Assembly: GCF_947501385.1 (NCBI RefSeq)
Contig: NZ_CANMVP010000002.1
Span: 124,001-188,000 of the forward strand
Length of the DNA: 64,000 nucleotides
From: an uncultured Polaribacter sp.
GTDB taxonomy: Bacteria; Bacteroidota; Bacteroidia; Flavobacteriales; Flavobacteriaceae
Direction of reading: 5' to 3'
Part shown: piece after piece, positions 8,747 through 17,817 of the stretch
Numbering within the stretch: position 1 is the stretch's first letter
Layout: each line of letters begins with the position of its first letter
Position numbers and translations under genes: made by a program
Notes under the pieces: generated by a model
What the model was told of the DNA's origin: nothing
The model's input: the letters and a program-made list of their open reading frames with translations, nothing else
Database searches by the model: none

Positions 8747-8922
8747 CAGAACGCTCAACCAGCCATTTTGAAAATAAATAAAAATTATCTCCTAAATTTA
8801 AGAACACTTTTAACATCAATTTTAGGCAATTTCCTTTAAATTCTTTAAATTTGAAAAGCTTTTACAATTGGTATGAATATTGATTTATTCTAAAAAAATA
8901 GCCACCAATTATTTCTAAAATT

Positions 8923-9198
8923 ATGGGATTTTTAAAACGTACAAATAAAAAATTTGATTACCAACCTCGCTACTATAAAGGCGAAGGAAGCCCCTATAAA
9001 ATTGAGCATACACTAGATAAATATAGAAAAACTGCAGGAAAAAACAAAGGACTTAAAGGAAAGTTTGGTGATGCTTTTGACGAGTTAAAAAATCCTGACA
9101 AAAGCGTTAACAAAACCCTTTTAATCATTATAGCTGTCTTGGTATTGATGTTTCTTTATATCATCGATTTCGATTTATCTATATTCACAAAAAATTAA
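8923..9198 (+). CDS. Small conserved flavobacterial membrane protein upstream of mutL
   Basis: 91 residues: a basic, Tyr/Lys/Gly-rich cytoplasmic part (FDYQPRYYKGEGSPYKIEH, about 12-30) and one C-terminal transmembrane helix (about 65-85, LLIIIAVLVLMFLYIIDF). I recall homologues in this position in other Flavobacteriaceae, some labelled riboflavin synthase subunit beta, which looks like an annotation error because no lumazine or riboflavin synthase features are present. Its TAA overlaps the mutL ATG by one base, so translation is coupled. Function unknown. Confidence 0.7.
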   Translation: MGFLKRTNKKFDYQPRYYKGEGSPYKIEHTLDKYRKTAGKNKGLKGKFGDAFDELKNPDKSVNKTLLIIIAVLVLMFLYIIDFDLSIFTKN

Positions 9199-11012
9199 TG
9201 TCTGATATTATACAACTTTTACCAGATCATGTGGCAAACCAAATTGCTGCAGGAGAAGTGGTACAACGTCCTGCCTCTGTTGTAAAAGAATTGCTAGAAA
9301 ATGCAATTGATGCAGGTGCAACTCATATAAAATTATTAGTAAAAGATGCAGGTAAAACGCTTATTCAAGTAATTGATGATGGCAAAGGTATGAGTACTAC
9401 AGATGCTAGAATGTGTTTTGAGCGCCATGCAACCTCTAAAATTAAAAAAGCAGAAGATTTATTCAATTTACATACAAAAGGTTTTCGTGGTGAAGCTTTG
9501 GCGTCTATCGCGGCAATTGCACATGTAGAGCTAAAAACAAAACCCATAGCAGAAGAGTTAGGAACCTGTATTAAAATTGAAGGTAGTAAAGTAATTTCTC
9601 AAGAGTTTATTTCTACAGGAGAAGGTACAAGTTTGGCCATAAAAAACTTATTCTACAACATTCCTGCGAGAAGAAATTTCTTAAAATCAGATACTGTAGA
9701 AACTCGCCATATTATTGATGAATTTCAGCGTGTTGCATTGGCACATCCAGATATTTCTTTTCTGCTACATCATAATAACAACGAAGTTTATCATCTAAAA
9801 AAAGGAAACTTCAGACAAAGAATTGTTGCTATTTTTGGTTCTAAAATGAATGAAAAATTAGTACCTATTCAAGAAAATACAGACATTGTTTCTATTGAAG
9901 GTTTTGTAGCTAAACCAGAATTTTCTAAAAGAAAAAGAGGCGAACAATTCTTTTTTGTAAACAATAGATTTATAAAAAGTTCTTATCTAAATCATGCAGT
10001 AGTGAGTGCTTTTGATGGTTTGTTAGAACAGGGCGCGCATCCCTCCTATTTTTTATATTTAACCGTTCCCGCGAATACAATAGATATCAACATTCATCCA
10101 ACGAAAACAGAAATTAAGTTTGATAATGAAAAAGCCTTGTATGCCATGTTGCGTGCAACTGTAAAACATAGTTTAGGCCAATACAATGTGGCACCTGTCT
10201 TAGATTTTAACCGAGATGCCAATTTAGATACACCGTATCATTTTAAATCGAATGCTACAACAGCAACTGTTCCTAAAATTTCTGTAGATCCAGATTTTAA
10301 TCCTTTTAAAGAAGAACAACAGAAAGAAAACAGTTTTTCATTTAAAAGAGAAAAACAAACGCAAAGTTGGGAATCTTTGTATACTGCTACAGATGCTATC
10401 GATTTAAAACCAAGTGAAACTTTATTTGAACATCAACAAGAAGAAAAAACACAGAAAACATTTCAAATTCAGCGTAAATATGTGATGAGTTTGATAAAAT
10501 CTGGTGTGGTTTTAATCAATCAATCTTTGGCGCATCAAAGAGTTTTGTACGAACAATTTTTAGAAAGTATTACCGTTAAAGAAGCCAATAGTCAGCAATT
10601 ATTATTTCCGGTAAAAATCTCTTTTTCTTCCGCAGAAATAGAAATGATTTACACAATTAAAACAGAATTAGAAAATGCTGGTTTTTCTTTTGATAAATTT
10701 ACAAAAGACAGCGTTACCATAAAAGGAATTCCTGTTTCTGTAACGGAGAGTAAAATCACCATTATTTTAGAAGAATTGTTAAATGATATTAATTTAGAAG
10801 TACCAGATGCAAGTTTTAGCCATTTTGATATTATGGCAAAATCTTTTGCAAAAACACTTTCTATAAAAACAGGGACTTTGCTATCTGAAAAAGAACAAGA
10901 AAGTTTGGTGAATAATTTATTCTCTTGCAAAGAACCTACTATTTCACCATTTGGAAAGGCAACTTTTAAAACACTAACACTAAACCAAATAGACAATCTG
11001 TTTAATAGTTAA
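9198..11012 (+). CDS. mutL: DNA mismatch repair protein MutL, endonuclease motifs degenerate
   Basis: 604 residues. The N-terminal GHKL ATPase is intact: VVKELLENAIDAGA, DDGKGM (61-65) and the FRGEALASIAAI block. The C-terminal dimerisation domain (about 425-604) is present, but the nuclease metal sites are not. The position of the DQHA-x2-E motif reads N441-Q-S-L-A-H-Q447, so D, H and the first E are replaced, and the usual CPHGRP near the end reads SPFGKA (583-588). It should bind MutS and ATP, but probably cannot nick DNA by the usual mechanism. See findings. It overlaps the upstream small gene by one base, and the rhomboid gene follows after 3 bases. Confidence 0.94.
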   Translation: MSDIIQLLPDHVANQIAAGEVVQRPASVVKELLENAIDAGATHIKLLVKDAGKTLIQVIDDGKGMSTTDARMCFERHATSKIKKAEDLFNLHTKGFRGEALASIAAIAHVELKTKPIAEELGTCIKIEGSKVISQEFISTGEGTSLAIKNLFYNIPARRNFLKSDTVETRHIIDEFQRVALAHPDISFLLHHNNNEVYHLKKGNFRQRIVAIFGSKMNEKLVPIQENTDIVSIEGFVAKPEFSKRKRGEQFFFVNNRFIKSSYLNHAVVSAFDGLLEQGAHPSYFLYLTVPANTIDINIHPTKTEIKFDNEKALYAMLRATVKHSLGQYNVAPVLDFNRDANLDTPYHFKSNATTATVPKISVDPDFNPFKEEQQKENSFSFKREKQTQSWESLYTATDAIDLKPSETLFEHQQEEKTQKTFQIQRKYVMSLIKSGVVLINQSLAHQRVLYEQFLESITVKEANSQQLLFPVKISFSSAEIEMIYTIKTELENAGFSFDKFTKDSVTIKGIPVSVTESKITIILEELLNDINLEVPDASFSHFDIMAKSFAKTLSIKTGTLLSEKEQESLVNNLFSCKEPTISPFGKATFKTLTLNQIDNLFNS

Positions 11013-11015
11013 TAT

Positions 11016-11747
11016 ATGAACAAACTTACAGACGGTATAAAACATCTGATTATTATCAATGTAATTTTATTTGTAGCACCACAATTGTTACAAATAGATA
11101 TTACGAATATTATGGCATTGCATTTTCCTAAAAATGAAAATTTTGGCATTTGGCAATATATCACGCACATGTTTATGCATGGTAGTTTTGGTCACATTCT
11201 ATTTAATATGTATGGTTTGTGGGCTTTTGGAACACCTTTAGAACAAATGTGGGGAAAGAAAAAATTTCTATTTTTCTATTTTTCAGCCGGTATTGGAGCA
11301 GGTCTTATTTATACTTTGGTAAACTATTATCAATTTAATGGAGTGTACGAACTTTTTGTAAGCGCAGGTTTAAATCCTTCTGAAATATTAACCGTTTTAG
11401 AAAAAGGCAGTACCAATGATGCAAGAGTTGTAAATGCAATATCACAAGAGCAGTTTAATAAAATAACAATGCTTTATAATACACCAGCAGTAGGTGCTTC
11501 TGGAGCCGTTTATGGTATTTTAGTTGCCTTTGGCTTGTTTTTTAAAGATGCAAAGTTAGCTTTGATATTTTTCCCAGTTCCTATCGCTGCAAAATACTTT
11601 ATTCCTATTATGATTTTAGGTGATTTATTTTTTGGAATGACAAAATACTCCATTGGGAATATTGCCCATTTTGCGCATATTGGAGGTGCCTTGATTGGTT
11701 TTATAATTGCTTATTATTGGAAAAGAAATCAATTTAAAACAAATTAA
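11016..11747 (+). CDS. Rhomboid family intramembrane serine protease (first of two)
   Basis: 243 residues and about six or seven transmembrane helices. The catalytic dyad is clear: Ser162 in GASGAVYG and His221 in AHFAHIGGALIG, plus the oxyanion-side HGSFGHILFNMYGLW in the loop-helix 2 region. Rhomboids cleave single-pass membrane proteins within the bilayer. An insertion of about 50 residues (roughly 106-155, ELFVSAGLNPSEIL onward) between helix 3 and the Ser helix is longer than in small bacterial rhomboids. It follows mutL by 3 bases and overlaps the second rhomboid by one base. Confidence 0.92.
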   Translation: MNKLTDGIKHLIIINVILFVAPQLLQIDITNIMALHFPKNENFGIWQYITHMFMHGSFGHILFNMYGLWAFGTPLEQMWGKKKFLFFYFSAGIGAGLIYTLVNYYQFNGVYELFVSAGLNPSEILTVLEKGSTNDARVVNAISQEQFNKITMLYNTPAVGASGAVYGILVAFGLFFKDAKLALIFFPVPIAAKYFIPIMILGDLFFGMTKYSIGNIAHFAHIGGALIGFIIAYYWKRNQFKTN

Positions 11748-12601
11748 TGAGTTTTATAGACAACATAAAATCTAAATATATCACGGGTACTATTATAGAA
11801 AAATTTATCTATATAAATATTGGTGTTTTTGCGCTTACCATCTTCATTAAAGTTTTAGGAGGTTTGTACAACGGAGAACAGAATTTCTTAATGGAATGGT
11901 TTTCTTTAGATGACAATTTACATGAATTGCTAACAAAACCTTGGTCTATAATTTCCTACGGTTTTTTACATGCAGGTTTTGTTCACTTAATTTTTAATAT
12001 GATGGCCTTGTATTTTATTGGAAATCTTTTTATTCAATATTTTACACAGAAGCAAGCTTTAAACTTCTATATTTTAGGAACTTTATTTGGTGGGGTTTTT
12101 TATCTACTAAGTCAAAATTATTTTCCGCTTTTTGACGGAATGAACACTACTTTGGTGGGAGCTTCTGCAGGAATATCTGCAATTATTATGGGTATAACTA
12201 CGTATATGCCGAATTATCAAATTAAAATACCTTTGCTTGGCTTTGTAAAATTATGGCACATTACTGCTGTTTGGTTGGCATTCGACTTTATAGGTCTTAT
12301 CGGACCAAATGCCGGTGGTAGTTTTTCTCATTTAGGTGGAAGCTTGTTTGGCTTTCTATATGTAAACCAAGCGAGTAATAAAAAAATAAACTTTTTAGAC
12401 CTTTTTTCTTCATTTTTTAAAAGAAAAGAAAAACCTTTAAAGACAGTCCATAAATCAGCAAAAAGAAAACAAAACACAGTAAAGAATACTGCCCCTAATC
12501 AGGAACAAATAGATGCTATTTTAGATAAAATTAGCAAATCTGGCTATGACACGCTTACAAAGTCAGAAAAAGAGTTTCTATTTAAACAAGGGAAAAGATA
12601 A
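11747..12601 (+). CDS. Rhomboid family intramembrane serine protease (second of two)
   Basis: 284 residues. The Ser140 motif reads GASAGISAI and the His195 motif reads FSHLGGSLFGF, with HAGFVHLIFNMMALYF as the conserved loop-helix segment, so the dyad is retained. Unlike its neighbour it has a cytoplasmic C-terminal tail of about 75 residues (from 210), rich in Lys, ending in a helical segment IDAILDKISKSGYDTLTKSEKEFLFKQ cut here into two recognisable parts: IDAILDKISKSGYDTLT and KSEKEFLFKQGKR. That tail is common in Bacteroidota rhomboids. It may select partners. Overlaps the previous gene by one base and abuts the next. Confidence 0.9.
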   Translation: MSFIDNIKSKYITGTIIEKFIYINIGVFALTIFIKVLGGLYNGEQNFLMEWFSLDDNLHELLTKPWSIISYGFLHAGFVHLIFNMMALYFIGNLFIQYFTQKQALNFYILGTLFGGVFYLLSQNYFPLFDGMNTTLVGASAGISAIIMGITTYMPNYQIKIPLLGFVKLWHITAVWLAFDFIGLIGPNAGGSFSHLGGSLFGFLYVNQASNKKINFLDLFSSFFKRKEKPLKTVHKSAKRKQNTVKNTAPNQEQIDAILDKISKSGYDTLTKSEKEFLFKQGKR

Positions 12602-13612
12602 ATGAAGAAACTTTCATTTTTAGACAAAATTCTGTATTTGGTAAATTCATTAATGGCTACCTTGCTATTATTGACATATCTGCTTCCGTATATTTCTCCA
12701 AAAACGATTGCTAGTTTTGCTATTTTAAGTCTTTTCGCGCCTTTTTTATTACTTATTAATATGGCTTTTACAATTTACTGGCTTATAAAATTAAAAAAAC
12801 AATTTATACTTTCTTTTAGCATCTTAGTTATTGGTTGGTTATTTGTTACTCCTTTTTATAAAATATCTGGTAATAATTCTTCTTTTAATTCAGATTTAAA
12901 AGTAATGAGCTACAACGTTAAGGCATTTGATTTATTCACTCAAAAGCAGGATACTACAAAAATGCAAAACGGCTTCGATTTTATTACTGCCAAACAACCA
13001 GATATTTTAATGTTACAAGAATATTACCAGTCTAATAAAATAGACCTCTCCTTTCCTTATAGATTTATAAAGCTAAAATCTAATAATGGTAAATTTGGAT
13101 TGGCAATCTATTCTAAATACAAGATTATAAATTCTGGCTCTTTAGATTTAAACAGTTCTGGTAATAACATTATTTACGCAGATATTTTAAAAGAAAAAGA
13201 TACCATAAGAGTTTACAACGTACATTTCGAATCTTTAAGAATTAAGCCGAATGAAGAGAATTTCGGACAAGAAAATTCAGAAATATTAGTAAAAAGAATT
13301 TCTACGGCATTTAGAAAACAAGCCGCACAAACTGAACTATTTTTAGATCACGAAAAACAATGGAAAGGTAAAAAAATTGTTTGTGGAGATTTTAATAACA
13401 CAGCTTATTCTTGGATGTACCATGAAATTTCTAAAAATAAAAAAGACGCTTTTATAGAAGCTGGTAAAGGTTTTGGTAAAACATTTAATTACTGGTTTCC
13501 GTTGCGAATAGATTTTATTTTAACGGATGAAAACGCTATTATAAATCAGTTTGTAACCTATTCAGAAAAACATTCAGACCACTTCCCTATTCAGGCGAAA
13601 ATTAACTGGTAA
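12602..13612 (+). CDS. Membrane-anchored endonuclease/exonuclease/phosphatase family protein
   Basis: 336 residues. The first 95 contain three hydrophobic helices, then an EEP-fold domain begins at LKVMSYNVKAFDLF (about 99). Further motifs are LMLQEYY (metal-binding Glu), VCGDFNNTAYSW (catalytic Asp and Asn) and the terminal HSDHFPI. The fold covers DNases, inositol-phosphate phosphatases and sphingomyelinases. With an N-terminal membrane anchor the catalytic domain is likely periplasmic, and the substrate is unknown. It begins directly after the stop of the second rhomboid, so mutL, both rhomboids and this gene appear to form one operon. Confidence 0.85.
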   Translation: MKKLSFLDKILYLVNSLMATLLLLTYLLPYISPKTIASFAILSLFAPFLLLINMAFTIYWLIKLKKQFILSFSILVIGWLFVTPFYKISGNNSSFNSDLKVMSYNVKAFDLFTQKQDTTKMQNGFDFITAKQPDILMLQEYYQSNKIDLSFPYRFIKLKSNNGKFGLAIYSKYKIINSGSLDLNSSGNNIIYADILKEKDTIRVYNVHFESLRIKPNEENFGQENSEILVKRISTAFRKQAAQTELFLDHEKQWKGKKIVCGDFNNTAYSWMYHEISKNKKDAFIEAGKGFGKTFNYWFPLRIDFILTDENAIINQFVTYSEKHSDHFPIQAKINW

Positions 13613-13648
13613 GTTTCTTATATTCGTACAAAAATTATCAAACTCTTT

Positions 13649-14791
13649 ATGACACATTTTGATGTTGCTATTATTGGTAGTGGTCCTTCTGGAGCTTCTA
13701 CAGCTTTTTATTTAGGTCAAAAAGGCATTTCTACTGTAATCATAGAAAAAGAATCCTTACCACGTTATAAAACTTGTGGTGGAGGTTTTGTGAACAGAGG
13801 TAGAAAAAATATGCCTTTTGAAATTGCAGCTGTAATAGAACGTGAGTTTTTTAAAGTAGATAGTTATTTTAATGATGGTAAAATTCATTATCATTCTTCT
13901 AAAGAAGAGCCAATAATTACGATGATTATGCGCGATGCTTTTGATAATTTAATTGTTGAAAAAGCGAAAGAATTTGGAGTAACGCTTTTAGAAAATCATA
14001 AGTTATTAAATTTAGAATTTAAAGAAAAACATACAATTTTAAAGACTTCTCAAGGAACTATTACTGCGGATTTTGTAATTGCTGCAGATGGTGTTTTAAG
14101 CACTACAGCTAAGATGGCTGGTTGGCTAGAAGAAACGAGAAAATTAATTCCTGCTTTAGAATATGAAGTTGAAGTCTCTAAGGCAGATTTTGAACGTTTG
14201 TCTAAAAGTGTGCGATTTGACATTGATGCAGTTCCTTATGGATATGCTTGGAGTTTCCCCAAGAAAAATCATTTATCTTTAGGTGTTTTAACGACTAAAA
14301 AAGGAAAGATCAATTTAAAGGACTATTATAAAAAATACCTTAAAACTTTAGGAATTACAAACATCATAAAAGAAGATGCGCATGGTTTTCAAATTCCTAT
14401 TGCTCCAAGAACAGATGGATTCGTAAAAAACAATGTGTTTTTAATTGGTGATGCTGCTGGTTTTGCAGAACCAATAACTGCAGAAGGAATTTCTAACGCA
14501 ATTTTAAGTGGTAAATATGTTGCCGAAGCGATTATAGAAAGTAATCTCGATCCAATTTTAGCAGAAAGAAAATATCTAGAAAAACTAAATATAAAATTAT
14601 TACCAGAATTAAAATCGGGCGTACTTTTATCAAAGTATTTTTACAATAACAATGCTGTTAGAAATGTAATATTAAAAAAATACGGGCAAGTTTTTAGTGA
14701 TTTAATGGTCGCTATTTTACATGGAGACCGACCTTTTCCTACAAATGTTTCAAAAAAACTAAAAGCAAAAATAAAAGAAGCCATATTTTAA
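13649..14791 (+). CDS. FAD-dependent oxidoreductase, geranylgeranyl-reductase family
   Basis: 380 residues. An N-terminal Rossmann FAD motif (AIIGSGPSGASTAFYLGQ), the CGGGFVNRG segment, and the second FAD-binding motif VFLIGDAAGFAEPITAEGI are characteristic of the geranylgeranyl reductase / GGR family, which reduces double bonds of prenyl chains or acts on related lipids. The exact substrate is not visible. It lies 36 bases past the EEP gene and converges on the ABM gene with a 4-base overlap of stop regions. Confidence 0.82.
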   Translation: MTHFDVAIIGSGPSGASTAFYLGQKGISTVIIEKESLPRYKTCGGGFVNRGRKNMPFEIAAVIEREFFKVDSYFNDGKIHYHSSKEEPIITMIMRDAFDNLIVEKAKEFGVTLLENHKLLNLEFKEKHTILKTSQGTITADFVIAADGVLSTTAKMAGWLEETRKLIPALEYEVEVSKADFERLSKSVRFDIDAVPYGYAWSFPKKNHLSLGVLTTKKGKINLKDYYKKYLKTLGITNIIKEDAHGFQIPIAPRTDGFVKNNVFLIGDAAGFAEPITAEGISNAILSGKYVAEAIIESNLDPILAERKYLEKLNIKLLPELKSGVLLSKYFYNNNAVRNVILKKYGQVFSDLMVAILHGDRPFPTNVSKKLKAKIKEAIF

Positions 14792-15111
14792 GATGTTTTC
14801 TCAAATCCATATTCACGCTCTACTTTACAAATACGAAGTTGGTATTTTTGATACCATTTTTCTCTTCCTAAATTTCTAACTTTTGTATGTTCTATATTAT
14901 TTTTCCAAGCAGTAATAGCCTCTAAACTTTCCCAATAAGAAATTGTGATGCCAATTTCATTTCTTGCTGTTTCTATTCCTAAATATCCTTTTTGAAGTTT
15001 TGCTAGTGCTTCCATTCTTTCAGCTGTCTCAGCATAATTCTCTAAATTATTAGTTAAAATAGTAGAAAATATAACCGCATAATAAGGTGGTTTTAAAAAA
15101 TCAACAATCAT
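14788..15111 (-). CDS. Antibiotic biosynthesis monooxygenase (ABM) domain protein
   Basis: 107 residues with the ferredoxin-like ABM fold signature: YAVIFSTILTNN, the helix ETAERMEALAKLQKGYLGIE, and SYWESLEAITAWKNNIEHTKVR. Members include heme-degrading enzymes and small quinol monooxygenases. The usual sequence WES.EA..AW is intact, but no specific substrate can be assigned. It overlaps the upstream GNAT gene by 4 bases (ATGA-type junction), so the two form an operon. Confidence 0.8.
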   Translation of the reverse strand: MIVDFLKPPYYAVIFSTILTNNLENYAETAERMEALAKLQKGYLGIETARNEIGITISYWESLEAITAWKNNIEHTKVRNLGREKWYQKYQLRICKVEREYGFEKTS

Positions 15112-15605
15112 AATATTATCTCGTATTTTGTTTCTGGTAATTGGATATCTTCGCTCATAAAATGTTTTACTTTTTTAAAATTCAATCGTTCTAATATTTT
15201 TGCTGACGCTTTGTTTTCATCAACTACATAAGCGATTAGTTTTGTTTTTCCTATCTGCTTACAATAAGAAATTAATCCTTTACAAATCTCTAAACCATAA
15301 CCATTTCCCCAATATTTCTTTAAAAAACGATAGCCAATTTCATCTTCCATTCCGTCTTTAACCAAAGCAACAGTTCCTAAAAAGGTAGCATCCGATTTTC
15401 TTTTTACTGCATAAATCCAAAAATTATTATCCTTTATATTGTATTTAGAAACAATAGCATTTAAATCTATACGACTCTCTTCTAAATTTTTAATAGTTCC
15501 TGTGGCAAATTTTAAAACCTCAGGATCACTTTCCAACTTATAAAAGTCATCCAAATCTTTTAAAATTAGTTTCGTAATTAGTAGTCTTTCGGTTCTAAAT
15601 ATCAT
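15108..15605 (-). CDS. GNAT family N-acetyltransferase (RimJ/RimL-like)
   Basis: 165 residues from the ATG at 15605. A longer frame to 15671 adds a Cys/Tyr-rich stretch unlike the family and is rejected. MIFRTERLLITKLILKDLDDFY is the typical RimJ/RimL-type opening, here given in its first 20 residues as MIFRTERLLITKLILKDLDD; the acetyl-CoA loop is RFLKKYWGNGYGLEICKGLI (Q/RxxGxG/A-type). Such enzymes acetylate amino groups of protein N-termini or small molecules. Substrate unknown. Forms an operon with the ABM gene. Confidence 0.82.
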   Translation of the reverse strand: MIFRTERLLITKLILKDLDDFYKLESDPEVLKFATGTIKNLEESRIDLNAIVSKYNIKDNNFWIYAVKRKSDATFLGTVALVKDGMEDEIGYRFLKKYWGNGYGLEICKGLISYCKQIGKTKLIAYVVDENKASAKILERLNFKKVKHFMSEDIQLPETKYEIIL

Positions 15606-15729
15606 AAATAATAACTTACTTTTGCAGACGCTATACTGTCTCAGACAGCATTTGTAAATATAATATATCAACTTTAAAAAATGATGAACTCATTTAAAGT
15701 TTCTATTTTTAATTATACAGATAAAAAAA

Positions 15730-17064
15730 ATGAAGAAAGAAAATAAGGTTGCTTTTTATACCCTAGGATGCAAATTAAATTTCTCTGAAACTTCTACGAT
15801 TGCTAGAAACTTTGTGAGCGAAGGCTTTGAGCGCGTAGAATTTGATGAAATGGCAGATATTTATGTGATAAATACCTGCTCTGTAACAGAGAATGCAGAT
15901 AAGCGCTTTAAATCTATCGTTAAAAATGCACTCAAAAAAAATGAAGATGCATTTTTAATAGCAGTGGGTTGTTATGCGCAATTAAAACCAGAAGAATTGG
16001 CCAATGTAGATGGTGTTGATTTAGTATTAGGCGCAACAGAAAAATTTAATGTTACCAGTTATATCAACGATTTAACTAAAAACGATACTGGTAAAATTCA
16101 CTCTTGCGAAATTTCTGATGCCGATTTTTATGTAGGTTCTTACTCTATAGGAGACAGAACTCGTGCTTTTTTAAAAGTACAAGACGGCTGTGATTACAAA
16201 TGTACCTATTGCACAATTCCGTTAGCAAGAGGAATCTCAAGAAGCGATACTTTACAAAACGTTTTAGATAATGCCAAAGAAATTTCTTCTAAAGGCATTA
16301 AAGAAATTGTTTTAACTGGTGTAAATATTGGCGATTATGGTAAAGGCGAATTTGGAAATAAAAAACACGAACATACTTTTTTAGAACTGGTAAAAGAGTT
16401 GGATAAGGTAGACGGAATTCATCGATTACGTATTTCTTCTATAGAACCTAATTTATTAAAAGATGAAACCATCGATTTTGTCTCTAAATCTTCTTCTTTT
16501 GTCCCACATTTTCATATTCCACTGCAATCTGGTAGCGACGAATTACTCAAAAAAATGAAACGCAGGTATTTATCAAATACCTACACAAATAGAGTTTCAA
16601 AAATTAAAGAGTTAATGCCAAACGCTTGTATTGGTGTAGATGTTATTGTTGGTTTTCCTGGTGAAACAGAAGCACTTTTCTTAGAAACTTATAATTATCT
16701 AACTCATTTAGATATTTCCTATTTACATGTTTTCACCTATTCAGAAAGACCAAATACAGAAGCGGTAGCTATGAGTGGCATTGTTCCTAAAAATATAAGA
16801 GCAAAACGCAGTAAAATGTTACGAGGTTTGTCTGCTAAAAAAAGACGTGCTTTTTATGAATCTCAATTGGGTAATACGCTAACAGTTTTATTTGAAAGTG
16901 AAAATAAAGAAGGGTTTATTCATGGCTTTACAGAAAATTATGTAAAAGTAAAAACACCTTGGAACCCTAATTTAGTAAATACTTTACATACCATTTGCTT
17001 AACTGAAATTGACGAAGATGGTCTGGTTCGATTTCAATTTGCAGCATCTAAAGTAGCCATTTAA
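15730..17064 (+). CDS. mtaB: tRNA t6A37 methylthiotransferase MtaB
   Basis: 444 residues, a MiaB-family radical-SAM methylthiotransferase. The N-terminal UPF0004 domain holds Cys14, Cys50 and Cys81 for one [4Fe-4S] cluster, and the radical-SAM motif C154-x3-C158-x2-C161 (CDYKCTYC) holds the other. HIPLQSGSDELLKKMKRRY and VIVGFPGETEALF are core family motifs, and a TRAM domain ends the protein (about 380-444). The short form and GCKLNFSET start favour MtaB (ms2t6A synthesis) over MiaB or RimO. It has no close upstream partner and is followed by a lipoprotein gene after 10 bases. Confidence 0.93.
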   Translation: MKKENKVAFYTLGCKLNFSETSTIARNFVSEGFERVEFDEMADIYVINTCSVTENADKRFKSIVKNALKKNEDAFLIAVGCYAQLKPEELANVDGVDLVLGATEKFNVTSYINDLTKNDTGKIHSCEISDADFYVGSYSIGDRTRAFLKVQDGCDYKCTYCTIPLARGISRSDTLQNVLDNAKEISSKGIKEIVLTGVNIGDYGKGEFGNKKHEHTFLELVKELDKVDGIHRLRISSIEPNLLKDETIDFVSKSSSFVPHFHIPLQSGSDELLKKMKRRYLSNTYTNRVSKIKELMPNACIGVDVIVGFPGETEALFLETYNYLTHLDISYLHVFTYSERPNTEAVAMSGIVPKNIRAKRSKMLRGLSAKKRRAFYESQLGNTLTVLFESENKEGFIHGFTENYVKVKTPWNPNLVNTLHTICLTEIDEDGLVRFQFAASKVAI

Positions 17065-17074
17065 AAAATAGATT

Positions 17075-17815
17075 ATGAAATTATATTTCCTTTTATTCTT
17101 TTTAGTAGTTCTTACTTGTAGCCAAAGTAAGAATGAACCATCCGTAAAAAACTCAAAAAAAAATGAACTTATCATTGAGGATTTAGATGCTTTAAAGGAA
17201 AATAATTTTAAAGAATTAATTTTGGTATTAAAAAATCCTAAAGAAATTAGTGATATTAAAGAAATCCTCATAGAAAATAATTTAACAATAAGTAATTTAA
17301 TTGCAAATAAAAAAACATACAAAGCTGCAATTATTAGTGTTCCATCAGATAATTTTGATTTTTGGAACAATAAATTAAAAAAAACAAATTTGTTTTCTAC
17401 GATTACATTAAATACGGAAGCTGTTTTAAACAGCGTTAAAAACCTGGCAGAAAACACATTAATTAACGTAATTAAAACTTCGTGTTTTGGAGATTGTCCT
17501 GTTTTTGAAGTCACATTTTTTAAAAACGGAGAAGTACAGTTTTTTGGCAAGGAATTTGTACTTGTTGAAGGAGCGACTACTTTTACCTTAGAAAAAAGTG
17601 AATTAAAGAAGTTGAATGACATGTTTGAAAAAACGATGTTCAAAGATTTTGAAGATGCTAAAGAAACAGACGCTGTTAAAGATTTCTCAGACACATTTAT
17701 TACTTACAATGATGAGCAAATAAAAATAATACTTTGGAGAAACATTCCTGATGAAATAGCGTATGCTTATGATTATATTGAAGAATTATTATTGAAAGAA
17801 AAACTAATAGAATAA
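17075..17815 (+). CDS. Hypothetical lipoprotein with DUF6438-type domain
   Basis: 246 residues with a short lipoprotein-like signal (FFLVVLTCSQSK, Cys15). The C-terminal half (about 125-225) resembles DUF6438: TSCFGDCPVFEVTFFKNGEV, with a conserved Cys-x3-Cys pair (SCFGDC), and later KDFSDTFITY. The N-terminal half is Asn/Lys/Ile-rich without a recognised domain. No function is known to me. It is sandwiched between mtaB (10 bases) and an alpha/beta hydrolase (2 bases), suggesting one transcript. Confidence 0.7.
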   Translation: MKLYFLLFFLVVLTCSQSKNEPSVKNSKKNELIIEDLDALKENNFKELILVLKNPKEISDIKEILIENNLTISNLIANKKTYKAAIISVPSDNFDFWNNKLKKTNLFSTITLNTEAVLNSVKNLAENTLINVIKTSCFGDCPVFEVTFFKNGEVQFFGKEFVLVEGATTFTLEKSELKKLNDMFEKTMFKDFEDAKETDAVKDFSDTFITYNDEQIKIILWRNIPDEIAYAYDYIEELLLKEKLIE

Positions 17816-17817
17816 AA

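Noticed and set aside
8678..8760. Inverted repeat after ribH as a terminator or FMN riboswitch
   Set aside because: No T-run follows, it lies downstream of ribH, and no conserved RFN element bases are visible.
15636..15648. CTGTCTCAGACAG palindrome upstream of the GNAT gene as an operator
   Set aside because: A single 13-base palindrome with no second copy or known regulator. Could be chance, so not listed as a feature.
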